From positions 1 through 35,684 of the forward strand of contig JAAKEZ010000015.1 in assembly GCA_018475625.1 (NCBI GenBank): 35,684 nucleotides of DNA, read 5' to 3'. Of this stretch, positions 16,821-24,415 are shown piece by piece (position 1 is the stretch's first letter; each line of letters starts with the position of its first letter). The notes below the pieces were generated by a model. The model was not told the origin of the DNA. It did no database searches and was given only the letters and a program-made list of their open reading frames with translations. A program made the position numbers and the translations under genes. This DNA comes from Candidatus Bathyarchaeota archaeon A05DMB-2. Its GTDB lineage: Archaea > Thermoproteota > Bathyarchaeia > Bathyarchaeales > Bathycorpusculaceae.

Positions 16821-17633
16821 ATGTGCAAAGGTGGAAAACAGCTGCAGAAAATAAGGATGATGAAATGGCGAACTCGCGTATTCTTGCTGGCGGTCATCTG
16901 GATACTGCTGCTTGTGGCTTCCGTACTTTTCCTCTCGTTCTTGCTGGAAAGGTTTAGCAGCAGCCCTCATCCAATTGGCGCGGTGAGTCTGAACTGGTCA
17001 GGATACTCCATTTCTTCAGACTTGGCAAACTCTGAGCCACACGTGTTCAGCGTTAACGCTTCATGGAAAGTACCTAAAGTAACCGTTTCAGCAACGGACG
17101 CTTACTCGTCAGCTTGGATAGGAATCGGTGGACAACAAGACAAAACCTTAATCCAAGTGGGAACCGAGCACGACTCCATAAACGGGCAAGAATACTACGC
17201 TGTTTGGTATGAATTGCTGCCTGAAAACGTAGTCACGATATCGAACATGACCATATCTCCAGGCGATACCATCATGGCTTCAATCAACCTAATCGACCTG
17301 GAACAGCAGGAATGGTCCATCCAGATAATCGACGTGACAAACGGGCAAGAATTTAACCAAGACTGCTGCATTATCTACAATTCATCACTGCTAACAGGTG
17401 AATGGGTGGTTGAGAGACCCACGGTGAACAATCAACTCAGCAACTTGGCAGACTTTGGAAGCGTCACCTTCACCGATGCCCATGCTATGGTAAACAACAG
17501 CATTGGAGTAATGGGAAGTTTTCCAATATCAAAATTCACGATGCACAACGACCAGTACGTTGCATTAACCACTGTCTCACCCATCAGCGCCAACGGCTCC
17601 AGCTTCAGCGTTAAATACTTGACAAGCCGCTGA
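16821..17633 (+). CDS. Eqolisin (peptidase family G1) glutamic endopeptidase, membrane-anchored
   Basis: Glutamic peptidases cut proteins with a Gln/Glu dyad, usually at acidic pH. A membrane anchor or signal helix lies at ~19-42. The G1 landmarks follow: NWSGY (58-62), WIGIGG (99-104), Q112 in LIQVGTE as the likely catalytic Gln, AVWYELLPE (127-135), and E194 in GEWVVERP as the likely catalytic Glu. The C-terminal strand VTFTDAHAMV also fits. The full length of 270 aa includes ~50 residues of anchor, so the mature domain of ~210 matches the family. It has unusually close Cys182-Cys183 residues. The start could also be the ATGs near 16857-16863. Confidence 0.88.
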   Translation: MCKGGKQLQKIRMMKWRTRVFLLAVIWILLLVASVLFLSFLLERFSSSPHPIGAVSLNWSGYSISSDLANSEPHVFSVNASWKVPKVTVSATDAYSSAWIGIGGQQDKTLIQVGTEHDSINGQEYYAVWYELLPENVVTISNMTISPGDTIMASINLIDLEQQEWSIQIIDVTNGQEFNQDCCIIYNSSLLTGEWVVERPTVNNQLSNLADFGSVTFTDAHAMVNNSIGVMGSFPISKFTMHNDQYVALTTVSPISANGSSFSVKYLTSR

Positions 17634-17646
17634 ACAAAGACGGCTT

Positions 17647-18204
17647 TTAAGGCTCTCTTAGCTGCGTTTCCGCTGCCTTCTCAGCAACGTGACGTCCCCA
17701 TGCCTCTATGCTGCTCCAGCATCTAGTATCGTATATTTTGCTGGTGTCCAACCCGTTCTTCAGCAGATTCCGCCTGTTAACTCTTATTATGATGTCAACG
17801 AGTAAACCATGGCTTCTGCTGAAATCCAAGAACCCGCCGAAAAACCCATACGAAATCGGGCGCAGACCATATTGGTCCGCCACGCTCCATAAATATGCTT
17901 GTTTGGCTTTTTCCCGAGCTTCGTCTTCGCGGTCAGCCATCTGGCAACTGACAAACAACGCCGTCTTCTTATTCCTCAATGCAGTCGCGTTTTTCTCAAG
18001 GAACCGCAAGGTTTCCTTAGTCCACTTGTCAGCTCTTACGCCACTCCCAACAATGACAAGATCGTACGTGTCAACTTTCGGCACGTTCGCTTTGGCGTCG
18101 ACAACGTCGACTGCGTAGCCCGATTTCTGTAAAGCTTCTCCAATCTTCTCGGCTATGCCGACTGTGCCTCCCCACCTAGTGCCGTAAACCACAAGAGCCT
18201 TCAT
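17647..18204 (-). CDS. Flavodoxin-domain protein (COG4635, HemG-like)
   Basis: Flavodoxin-fold FMN protein. The phosphate-binding loop YGTRWGGTVGIAEKI lies at residues 7-21. VIVGSGVRADKW (~50-61) and KKTALFVSCQMADRE (~79-93) form the two flavin-contacting loops. Members of this group include menaquinone-dependent protoporphyrinogen oxidase of E. coli, but the archaeal proteins are usually of unknown redox role, so no haem function is claimed. At 185 aa the length is normal. The ATG at 18204 has GGTGA 6 bases upstream. It converges on the eqolisin gene with a 13-base gap. Confidence 0.88.
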   Translation of the reverse strand: MKALVVYGTRWGGTVGIAEKIGEALQKSGYAVDVVDAKANVPKVDTYDLVIVGSGVRADKWTKETLRFLEKNATALRNKKTALFVSCQMADREDEAREKAKQAYLWSVADQYGLRPISYGFFGGFLDFSRSHGLLVDIIIRVNRRNLLKNGLDTSKIYDTRCWSSIEAWGRHVAEKAAETQLREP

Positions 18205-18342
18205 TATGCTTCACCATGGCGGCTTCTGTTTATTTTCAGCGCTTCTAACCAATCGTAGTTCAACCCTGAAGCTACTTATTAATCATCTGCTCTACCTATG
18301 CTGTTTTAAATGTAATCTCCCAAAGTGGCAAGGTAAACAGCA

Positions 18343-18447
18343 TTGCAGCTGACATTGAACTCCGAGCCTCTCGTTAAAAAGGATAAAGAGTTCAATGCGT
18401 TGCCGAACAGCGCGATGGGGATTGAGAAAAAACTAGAAGAGGGTTAA
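18343..18447 (+). pseudogene. Possible 3' remnant of a gene
   Basis: A frame open from TTG 18343 to TAA 18447 reads SEPLVKKDKEFNALPNSAMGIEKKLEEG, a compositionally convincing protein C-terminus with no upstream body: the frame is closed by TAA a few codons before. It overlaps the PRC-barrel stop by a few bases. It may be a truncated gene or chance. Confidence 0.25.
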
Positions 18448-18725
18448 GGTGGTCTCAAGTAGATGCGAAGTTGTCCTCTCGAGACTTGAAGGTCTATTCC
18501 GCTGTCCTTGGTGATGGCTTTGGAAGCTGGTCCGACAGCTGAGATGGCTAGAACGTTCCGGAATGATGCGTTCACGCCGAGCAACTCTTTTGCTGCTTCT
18601 TTTGTTAATTCGATTTCAAAATGGGTGATTTTCCATTCTTCTCCATCAACAAGAATATCTTTGACTTTTCCGACTTTTAACCCTTCACAGTACACAGGCT
18701 GTTCCATTAGTTCGGTGTATTTCAC
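18444..18725 (-). CDS. PRC-barrel domain protein
   Basis: Single PRC-barrel domain of ~93 aa, a small beta-barrel found in RNA-processing (RimM) and photosynthetic proteins and common as a stand-alone protein in archaea. The pattern GLKVGKVKDILVDGEEWKI followed by ITHFEIELT is the core barrel, and the end VSRGQLRIYLRPP completes it. A TTG at 18743 is in frame, but GGAGG is 9 bases before the GTG at 18725, so this start is preferred. A TATA-like box (cttataaac) lies upstream near 18770. Function unknown. Confidence 0.85.
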   Translation of the reverse strand: MKYTELMEQPVYCEGLKVGKVKDILVDGEEWKITHFEIELTKEAAKELLGVNASFRNVLAISAVGPASKAITKDSGIDLQVSRGQLRIYLRPP

Positions 18726-18818
18726 GTATTTTCGCCTCCGCAACTTCGCTTTTTTATTCCACTTGTAAGTTTATAAGACTTATTATGCAAAAGCAAAAAC
18801 AGTCGTTAAGAAGGCTTT

Positions 18819-19172
18819 TTAAGTTGTTTCCAGCCACGTTTTAAGCTGATTCGCGCTTATCCCCTCGCCCAACCTTGCATCCAGTCTTCTGCAAACCTTT
18901 CCCTCTTTGAAGAGAATGACTGTTGGAACAGAATCTATTGAATAGTCGTCCCACAACGGATTGTCATAGTCATCCACGTTAACGCGGAGAGCACAGGGAA
19001 AATCGCGGTTTGAGACTGCTTTGCCAAAAACCTCCAGAAAGCTTCTGCAGTAGGGGCACCAAGACGCGTAAAACAGGGCGAGAACAGTCTGGTTCTTCCG
19101 CAACTCGCTGTCCAAGTCGCGTTTGTTGTTTACTTCAATCATAAGGTTTTTCTTAGACGCGCCATGTTGCAC
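18819..19172 (-). CDS. Thioredoxin-like protein
   Basis: Thioredoxin-fold thiol-disulfide protein with the active site WCPYC (C39 and C42 counting from the GTG at 19172). VNVDDYDNPLWDDYSIDSVPTVILF includes the cis-proline segment typical of the fold. The central residues PY are unlike classical GP and closer to glutaredoxin-type centres. The start is GTG 19172 or ATG 19142. TTTTAAAA lies ~21 bases before the GTG, so a leaderless message starting there is possible. Its electron donor is not in the window. Confidence 0.88.
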   Translation of the reverse strand: MQHGASKKNLMIEVNNKRDLDSELRKNQTVLALFYASWCPYCRSFLEVFGKAVSNRDFPCALRVNVDDYDNPLWDDYSIDSVPTVILFKEGKVCRRLDARLGEGISANQLKTWLETT

Positions 19173-19317
19173 TTAAACATGTCGTTTTAAAAGGAGAATA
19201 GCTGAAAATTAAGCGACTGGAAGCTTGGAAAGCTAGCTCACGAAAACGGTTGGTTACTGATTGGTTGGCATGTTTAGGGCTTTAGTCAGCCTCGCATGTC
19301 TGTCGCAGTTTAGGTAT

Positions 19318-19535
19318 CTAGTGTTTCAAGTCTTCGATTCTGTGTTTCTTGGCTTCAATTTCCATTGTGATTTTCTGATGCAGTTTTATTTCAGTGTTAA
19401 TGAGTTGTGCTTTCTCGTCCAGCAGGGTTAAGCTGTCATCTTTTGTTAGTTGGCATGGTTCAGGTTTTTCTGGAGCGCTGTATTCGGTTTCGTTTGGGGT
19501 TTCTACCGCGTTTTCTTGTTCGGTTTTTTGAACAT
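19318..19535 (-). CDS. Small coiled-coil protein requiring a -1 frameshift (or one missing base)
   Basis: An ATG at 19535 begins ATG TTC AAA AAA CC and stops after ten codons. Re-reading one A of the A6 run (plus-strand T6, 19524-19529) gives MFKKTEQENAVETPNETEYSAPEKPEPCQL, followed by a long helix (DSLTLLDEKAQLINTEIKLHQKITMEIEAKKHRIEDLKH) up to TAG at 19318. The corrected product is 72 aa. No ATG, GTG or TTG exists early in the long frame. The helix has heptad-like hydrophobics and looks like a coiled coil. It is divergent from the Pelota-like gene, with a TATA-like element (ttatatat) ~40-50 bases upstream. The shift could be an assembly indel, slippage, or decay. Confidence 0.55.
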
Positions 19536-19689
19536 TTCGAACACTTTTACGCCTCGAATTGAATCTGATGTATCAATATATAATGTGCAGTATTCCCCAA
19601 AAAAAGGACAATCTCGAAAACCGACTACTCCACAAAAGCAACAGCAATATACCGCAACATACATCATATCAGAAGCCAGGTGAAACCCA

Positions 19690-20415
19690 TTGAAATCAAA
19701 AAGAAGATACAAACGCGGATACCCCGTCGCAATCCTCGCAGCAATAGAAGAAAACCAAGCAACCCTCTGGAAAATCTTCAGCAGTGTCGTCAAACATGAA
19801 AAAAACATCCAACTCAACGGCGCCAGAAGCAACCCGAAAGTCCTGTACAACTTCCACGAAGCAATCGTAAACGCCCTAAGACCAACATTGAAAGAAGGCG
19901 TCAGAAGCATAATAATCGCAGCGCCAGCGAGAACTAGCCACGCCCAAACGTTCATAAACCACGTTCACGAGCATCACACTTGGCTCAGCCAAGGTCCAAA
20001 CAAAGCCGCAATCGCCCAGATAACTGGCTCAGTCAGCACTCCGTCTCAGGTGGCAGCACTGATACGCACGCAAGCGTTCCAGCAGATAATCAGCGAAACC
20101 GCTGATGAAGAGACAGAAAACCTAATCGCCCTGCTGGAAAAACGCCTCAACACAGCAGACCAGAGTAGCGGCGTGCTGTTTTCGCTTGAAGAAGCCGAAG
20201 ACCTAATTCTCCAACGTCAAAAGCCAAGCAGCGCTAAACCTGAATATCTCCTGCTCACCGACAAGTACCTCGCGGACACGCGTGAAAAAAGCAGGCTGCA
20301 CAGGCTCATGCAAATCGCGGCAAACAAGCATGTCAAAACAAGGATGATTGACGCAGAATCGCCAGCGGGAAAAAGGCTTACACAACTAGGCGGAATTGTC
20401 TGCTTAACCCAGTAA
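19690..20415 (+). CDS. Pelota/eRF1-like protein lacking the N-terminal domain (Vms1/VLRF1-like)
   Basis: Residues ~8-130 follow the central eRF1/Pelota RNase-H-like domain (AILAAIEENQATLWKIF, YNFHEAIVNALRP, GVRSIIIAAPARTSHAQTFINHV). Residues ~140-241 follow domain 3, and the end MIDAESPAGKRLTQLGGIVCLTQ mirrors STEHEAGAKLLALGGI of the real Pelota encoded at 8605-9690. Domain 1 is absent and there is no GGQ loop. The basic N-terminus MKSKRRYKRGYPV could contact RNA. Such shortened paralogues recall Vms1-like release factors that hydrolyse peptidyl-tRNA on split ribosomes. That function is an inference. The start is TTG 19690 with AGGTGA 7 bases upstream. Its 3' end overlaps the HisA-like gene by 12 bases. 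Confidence 0.75.
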   Translation: MKSKRRYKRGYPVAILAAIEENQATLWKIFSSVVKHEKNIQLNGARSNPKVLYNFHEAIVNALRPTLKEGVRSIIIAAPARTSHAQTFINHVHEHHTWLSQGPNKAAIAQITGSVSTPSQVAALIRTQAFQQIISETADEETENLIALLEKRLNTADQSSGVLFSLEEAEDLILQRQKPSSAKPEYLLLTDKYLADTREKSRLHRLMQIAANKHVKTRMIDAESPAGKRLTQLGGIVCLTQ

Positions 20416-21138
20416 ACCCTCACGCTTCAGCGCGTCTGGCGAGATTTTGCCCGAGTGCAAAGCCGTAGCCAACAAAACGCCGGAAACGCCCAGATTTTTC
20501 AGCGCTACCAAATCTTTGATGTTCCGAACCCCTCCGCCCACAAGCACTTTAATGCTTAAGCAGGCTAGCGCCTGCCTCAGAACAGGCATGTTGACGCCTT
20601 TGCCGCTGCCAACCCGCGCTAAATCCAGCAAAATAACTTGGTTCACGCCCATCTCTTGAAATGTATGCAGTAAAACCATCGGTTGCGCACGCACAGCATC
20701 GTTTAGCTTGCTGAGCACCTTGCCGTCCACCATGTCAAGGCTAACCACAACCCTGTCTTTTCCGAGAGCTTCAACTGCGTCTGCGACAAAATCAACATAC
20801 TGCAGAGTCTCGGTTCCAATAACAACCTTCGCAACGTGACTATCCATAAGCTTCCTCGCCCTTTCAATGTCCGCCACGCCAGCGTCAACCATCAGATCCA
20901 GCCCCATCCCATCCGCGATCTGTCGAAAAAATGAAAAATTCGTTCGCCCACCCATAATGGCGTCTAAATCAGCCACATACAACTCGCTGAAGCCCAGCGC
21001 TGCAAGCGCTTTGGCAACGTTCACGGGCTCTGCAGAGGAGCATAGGACGCTCTTGAGTGGCCGGTACTCTTTTCTTCTGCCTCGGACAGCGTGAACTGCC
21101 ACACCGTTCAGAACATCCATAACGGGTATTACCTTCAA
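20404..21138 (-). CDS. HisA/HisF-related TIM-barrel protein (COG1411)
   Basis: TIM-barrel sugar-phosphate isomerase-like protein of 244 aa. The barrel is shown by IPVMDVLNGVAVHAVRG (D8), ELYVADLDAIMGG, LMVDAGV, VVSLDMVDGKVL (D135) and IKVLVGGGVRN, with the C-terminal phosphate-binding GVLLATALHSG. HYRPLKSVLC-like wording after the first strand matches the COG1411 group rather than true HisA, and the ligand-loop tryptophan of HisA is not visible. The group is known from organisms with H4MPT-linked C1 metabolism. It is head-to-head with the methanofuran operon, so a role in making or recycling C1 cofactors is a fair inference. The start is TTG 21138. Confidence 0.85.
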   Translation of the reverse strand: MKVIPVMDVLNGVAVHAVRGRRKEYRPLKSVLCSSAEPVNVAKALAALGFSELYVADLDAIMGGRTNFSFFRQIADGMGLDLMVDAGVADIERARKLMDSHVAKVVIGTETLQYVDFVADAVEALGKDRVVVSLDMVDGKVLSKLNDAVRAQPMVLLHTFQEMGVNQVILLDLARVGSGKGVNMPVLRQALACLSIKVLVGGGVRNIKDLVALKNLGVSGVLLATALHSGKISPDALKREGLLG

Positions 21139-21245
21139 CTGTTATTCTGCCCCAGTTTTCAATTGGCGTGACCGGTAGAAAAACCTATTTCACACGCAGC
21201 AAAAAGCTTAAAGGCACAGGCTCTCCGTCATGAATATGACCCAGA

Positions 21246-21980
21246 TTGAAGCTACTGATAAGTCCAAATGATGAAAAAGAAGCAGTGGAAGCCATCGCTG
21301 GCGGCGCAGACATCATAGACGTCAAGAACCCAAAGGAAGGCGCGTTAGGCGCTAATTTCCCATGGATAATTAGGCGAATCAGAGAATTAACACCACGAAA
21401 CATCGAAGTCAGCTGTGCACTCGGCGAAATGCCCAACTGTCCAGGCGCCATGTCGCTGGCGGCTTTAGGCGCGGCAACAATAGGCGTAAACTACGTCAAA
21501 GCAGGCCTCGCAGGGCTCAAAACATCCGACGCTGCAGTGGACCTTATGCAAAACATCACCAGAGCTATCAAAGACTACAACCCTTCAATCAAGGTGGTTG
21601 CGGCAGGCTACGCAGACGCTGAACGGGCAGGCGCCGTCGACCCCTTGCTGGTGCCTGAAATCGCCTACAAAGCTCACGCTGATGTGGCGATGCTGGACAC
21701 TGCGGTGAAGGACGGCAAAAATCTCTTCGCTTTTCTGTCAGTAGACCAGCTTAGAACCTTCGTTTCTGCCGCGCATGGTTATGGGTTAATGGTGGCGTTG
21801 GCGGGCGCGTTAAGGAAAGAGGATTTAGCCGCGGTTCAGGCGTCGGGTGCTGATGTGGTGGGCGTGCGAAGTGCCGCTTGCGCTAACGGCGACCGAATCA
21901 GCGGACGCATCACTCGGGAAAAGGTACGAGAACTCGCCGAAATCGTCAAACGTGCAAAACTGCAAGCATGGAGCCCTTGA
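21246..21980 (+). CDS. mfnB: 4-(hydroxymethyl)-2-furancarboxaldehyde-phosphate synthase
   Basis: Makes the furan ring of methanofuran by condensing two glyceraldehyde-3-phosphates. It is a DUF556 TIM barrel of 244 aa. The catalytic lysines described for the Methanocaldococcus enzyme are found at the same numbers: K27 (IIDVKNPKEGALG) and K155 (MLDTAVKDG), with D25 and D151 beside them. GVNYVKAGLAG and CPGAMS are further family segments. The start is a TTG at 21246 without a clear ribosome binding site; TTAAAG ~40 bases upstream may be the promoter. It is the first gene of mfnB-A-D-F-E. Confidence 0.95.
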   Translation: MKLLISPNDEKEAVEAIAGGADIIDVKNPKEGALGANFPWIIRRIRELTPRNIEVSCALGEMPNCPGAMSLAALGAATIGVNYVKAGLAGLKTSDAAVDLMQNITRAIKDYNPSIKVVAAGYADAERAGAVDPLLVPEIAYKAHADVAMLDTAVKDGKNLFAFLSVDQLRTFVSAAHGYGLMVALAGALRKEDLAAVQASGADVVGVRSAACANGDRISGRITREKVRELAEIVKRAKLQAWSP

Positions 21981-21983
21981 CTT

Positions 21984-23135
21984 TTGCGAACTAAAGGGTT
22001 GAGCAGGAAAGCGGTGCTGGCGGAGCTAACGAAGGCTCGGGAGCAAGACTTGAAGTACGCGGACGGCAAAATCCTTTGCTCCATGTGCACCGAACCCCAT
22101 CCAATGGCGAAAAAAGCTCAGCAACTTTTCTCAAGCTCAAATCTAGGCGACCCGGGCCTGTTTCCGGGAAGCCGACGCTTGGAAAAAGAAGTCATTAAAA
22201 ATTTGGCGTCGCTTCTTAACGGCGAGGACTGCGTCGGCTTCTTGGTTTCAGGTGGGACAGAGGCAAACCTGCTGGCGCTGTTAGCTGCAAGAAACCGGGC
22301 AAACGTCAGCAATCCTGAAGTGGTCTTGCCTGAATCAGCTCATTTCTCGTTAACTAAGGCATGCAAGTTGCTGGGATTAAAGGCTGTCCGCGCAAGCTTA
22401 GACGCCTCGTTTAGGGTTGACGCATCATCCGTGAAGAAACTCGTTAACGAGCGCACGATTGCCATAGTCGGCACGGCAGGCACAGCTGAACTTGGCGCGG
22501 TCGACCCGATTGGCAAGCTTTCCGAAATAGCTCTAAATCACGGCGTTTATCTGCATGTGGACGCCGCCTTTGGCGGTCTCATACTCCCCTTCCTTAAAAA
22601 TGCTGGCAGTAACGAGGCGGCGTTTGATTTTCAATTAAAAGGCGTTCAATCAATAACCGTTGACCCGCACAAGATGGGGTTAACCACGATTCCCGCGGGC
22701 GGGATCTTGTTCCGCGACCGTGCGATTTTGAATTACCTCAAGACGGAAACGCCATATTTGACTGAAGACCGCCAGTACACGTTCGTGGGAACAAGACCCG
22801 GCAGTTCAGCCGCAGCCGCGTGGGCTGTTTTTCAAACGTTAGGTCGAGAAGGATTCGAGAAGACCGTTAAACACTGCATCGGCTTAACAGAGCGTTTGGC
22901 GTCTGGGCTTAAGGCGCTTGGCTTTACGCTCGTCGCTGAACCCACGCTGAACATCGTGGCTTTCCGCGGCGTCGGCACGAAGGTTCTTTCGGAAAAGCTG
23001 CGCGAGCAAGGCTGGCTCATCTCCTACGTTCCGCGCCTTGACTGCATCCGTTTAGTCGTGATGCCTCACGTGAAGAGGTGGCATGTGGTTGCTTTCCTAG
23101 AGAACTTGAACGCCATTAAAGAGGAAAGCTTTTAG
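21984..23135 (+). CDS. mfnA: L-tyrosine/L-aspartate decarboxylase
   Basis: PLP enzyme of the group II decarboxylase family that makes tyramine for methanofuran; relatives also make beta-alanine for CoA. The PLP site is DPHKMGL with Schiff-base K230; HVDAAFGG (191-198) supplies the ring-stacking His and the pyridine-binding Asp. LVSGGTEANLLAL (88-100) is the phosphate-binding segment. GLFPGSRRLEKEV at ~58-70 is typical of the archaeal MfnA clade. At 383 aa the length is normal. The start is TTG 21984, three bases after the mfnB stop, with GGAG ~11 bases upstream. Confidence 0.95.
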   Translation: MRTKGLSRKAVLAELTKAREQDLKYADGKILCSMCTEPHPMAKKAQQLFSSSNLGDPGLFPGSRRLEKEVIKNLASLLNGEDCVGFLVSGGTEANLLALLAARNRANVSNPEVVLPESAHFSLTKACKLLGLKAVRASLDASFRVDASSVKKLVNERTIAIVGTAGTAELGAVDPIGKLSEIALNHGVYLHVDAAFGGLILPFLKNAGSNEAAFDFQLKGVQSITVDPHKMGLTTIPAGGILFRDRAILNYLKTETPYLTEDRQYTFVGTRPGSSAAAAWAVFQTLGREGFEKTVKHCIGLTERLASGLKALGFTLVAEPTLNIVAFRGVGTKVLSEKLREQGWLISYVPRLDCIRLVVMPHVKRWHVVAFLENLNAIKEESF

Positions 23136-23176
23136 GCATGCGGTTTTCTCTGTCGATTCTAGAGGATTAATGAGCT

Positions 23177-24415
23177 GTGAAGCTTCTGGTCTTTGAGCAC
23201 GCTTCAGGAGGCGGCTTCGCCGACGCACCTTTACCGCAGGGTGTTTTGACCGAAGGGGTCGCAATGCTGCGTGCGGTGATCGCAGATTTTAAAGCCGCTG
23301 GGCACGAGGTGACAACTTTGCTTGATTCCCGCGTTGCCACGTTCAGCCCGCCCTTAGAATCTGACTTTGTCGTTTCTGTTTCGTCTCAGCAAGAAACAAA
23401 GGAGGCGTTGCGAAGACTCTCTGAATCCGCAGACGCTGCTTGCGTGATTGCGCCTGAAACCGATAAGGCGTTGCAGTTACATGTGGCGAGCTTGGAACAG
23501 ACTGGCGTGACGCTGCTAAACTGTTCATCCCGCGCCATCGAGGAAGCAGGAGATAAAGCCGTTCTTCACGAGCACCTCAGGAGGCTTGGCGTGCTCATGC
23601 CCGAAACCATGGTGCTCAGTGTGCAGGATGGGGTAACGGAAATCAAGCGGGCGGTTGACAATCTCGGTTTTCCCGCGGTTTTCAAGCCTTTGGATGGGGT
23701 TAGTTGTCTTGGCTTAAGCGTCGTCCGCAGTGAAGCTGAAGTGGGTGGTGCGGTTAGCAAGCTAAAGCGAGAGTCAACTAGCAAGCATTTTTTGGTTCAG
23801 AAACTGGTTAATGGCGTGACTGCGAGCGTTTGCCTAATCTCCACCGGCGACGAAGCTTTGCCTGTCAGCTTGAACAGACAGGACGTCACGCTTGGGGCGT
23901 CCAACGCCGTTTCAAGTTACGATGGGGGGTTAGTTCCACTTGACAGCCCGCTCAAATGCGACGCTTTTGCTGTGGCGAAGAAAGTTGTAGAGTCCTTTCG
24001 GGAGCTACGGGGGTTTGTGGGGGTTGATTTGGTTCTGACCGACGAGGAACCTGTGGTGGTGGAGGTGAATCCTCGCTTAACCATGTCCTATGTCGGGTTG
24101 AGAAACGTTACAAATTTTAATCTTGCTCATGCCATCGTCAACGCGGTTTTACTTCGGCAACTGCCAGCTGATATGCAAACGTGCGGTTACGCCTATTTCT
24201 CGAAAGTAACTGTGCCCTGCACCAAAGCCGATGCGTTTCGAGAAGCCTGCAGGATGAGCCAGGTGGTTTCTCCGCCTTTTCCTTTTAGAGGAGATGACTC
24301 TGCATGCGCAATTCTCTTATGTCGCGGCTCAACAGTAAAGGAAGCTTTGGCGCGTTTCAGCGAAGCTAAAAAGCAGTTCTTCACCACCATAAATGGAGGC
24401 AGACAGCGTTGGTGA
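23177..24415 (+). CDS. mfnD: Tyramine-glutamate ligase
   Basis: ATP-grasp ligase that joins the gamma-carboxyl of glutamate to tyramine. The N-terminus KLLVFEHASGGGFADAPLP and then GVLTEGVAMLRAV is the characteristic archaeal start. The ATP-grasp core is at ~105-310: DKAVLHEHLRRLGVLMPET, GFPAVFKPLDGVSCLG, HFLVQKLVNG, and metal-site VVVEVNPRLTMSYVGL. The length is 412 aa. The start is GTG 23177, with AGAGG about 11 bases upstream. Its last 7 bases overlap mfnF. Position between mfnA (tyramine source) and mfnF (user of the product) supports the assignment. Confidence 0.93.
   Translation: MKLLVFEHASGGGFADAPLPQGVLTEGVAMLRAVIADFKAAGHEVTTLLDSRVATFSPPLESDFVVSVSSQQETKEALRRLSESADAACVIAPETDKALQLHVASLEQTGVTLLNCSSRAIEEAGDKAVLHEHLRRLGVLMPETMVLSVQDGVTEIKRAVDNLGFPAVFKPLDGVSCLGLSVVRSEAEVGGAVSKLKRESTSKHFLVQKLVNGVTASVCLISTGDEALPVSLNRQDVTLGASNAVSSYDGGLVPLDSPLKCDAFAVAKKVVESFRELRGFVGVDLVLTDEEPVVVEVNPRLTMSYVGLRNVTNFNLAHAIVNAVLLRQLPADMQTCGYAYFSKVTVPCTKADAFREACRMSQVVSPPFPFRGDDSACAILLCRGSTVKEALARFSEAKKQFFTTINGGRQRW

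Noticed and set aside
19503-19955. 150-codon minus-strand frame
   Set aside because: It is opposite the start of the Pelota-like gene and, at its end, in the wrong frame of the small coiled-coil gene; only its last ATG is relevant.
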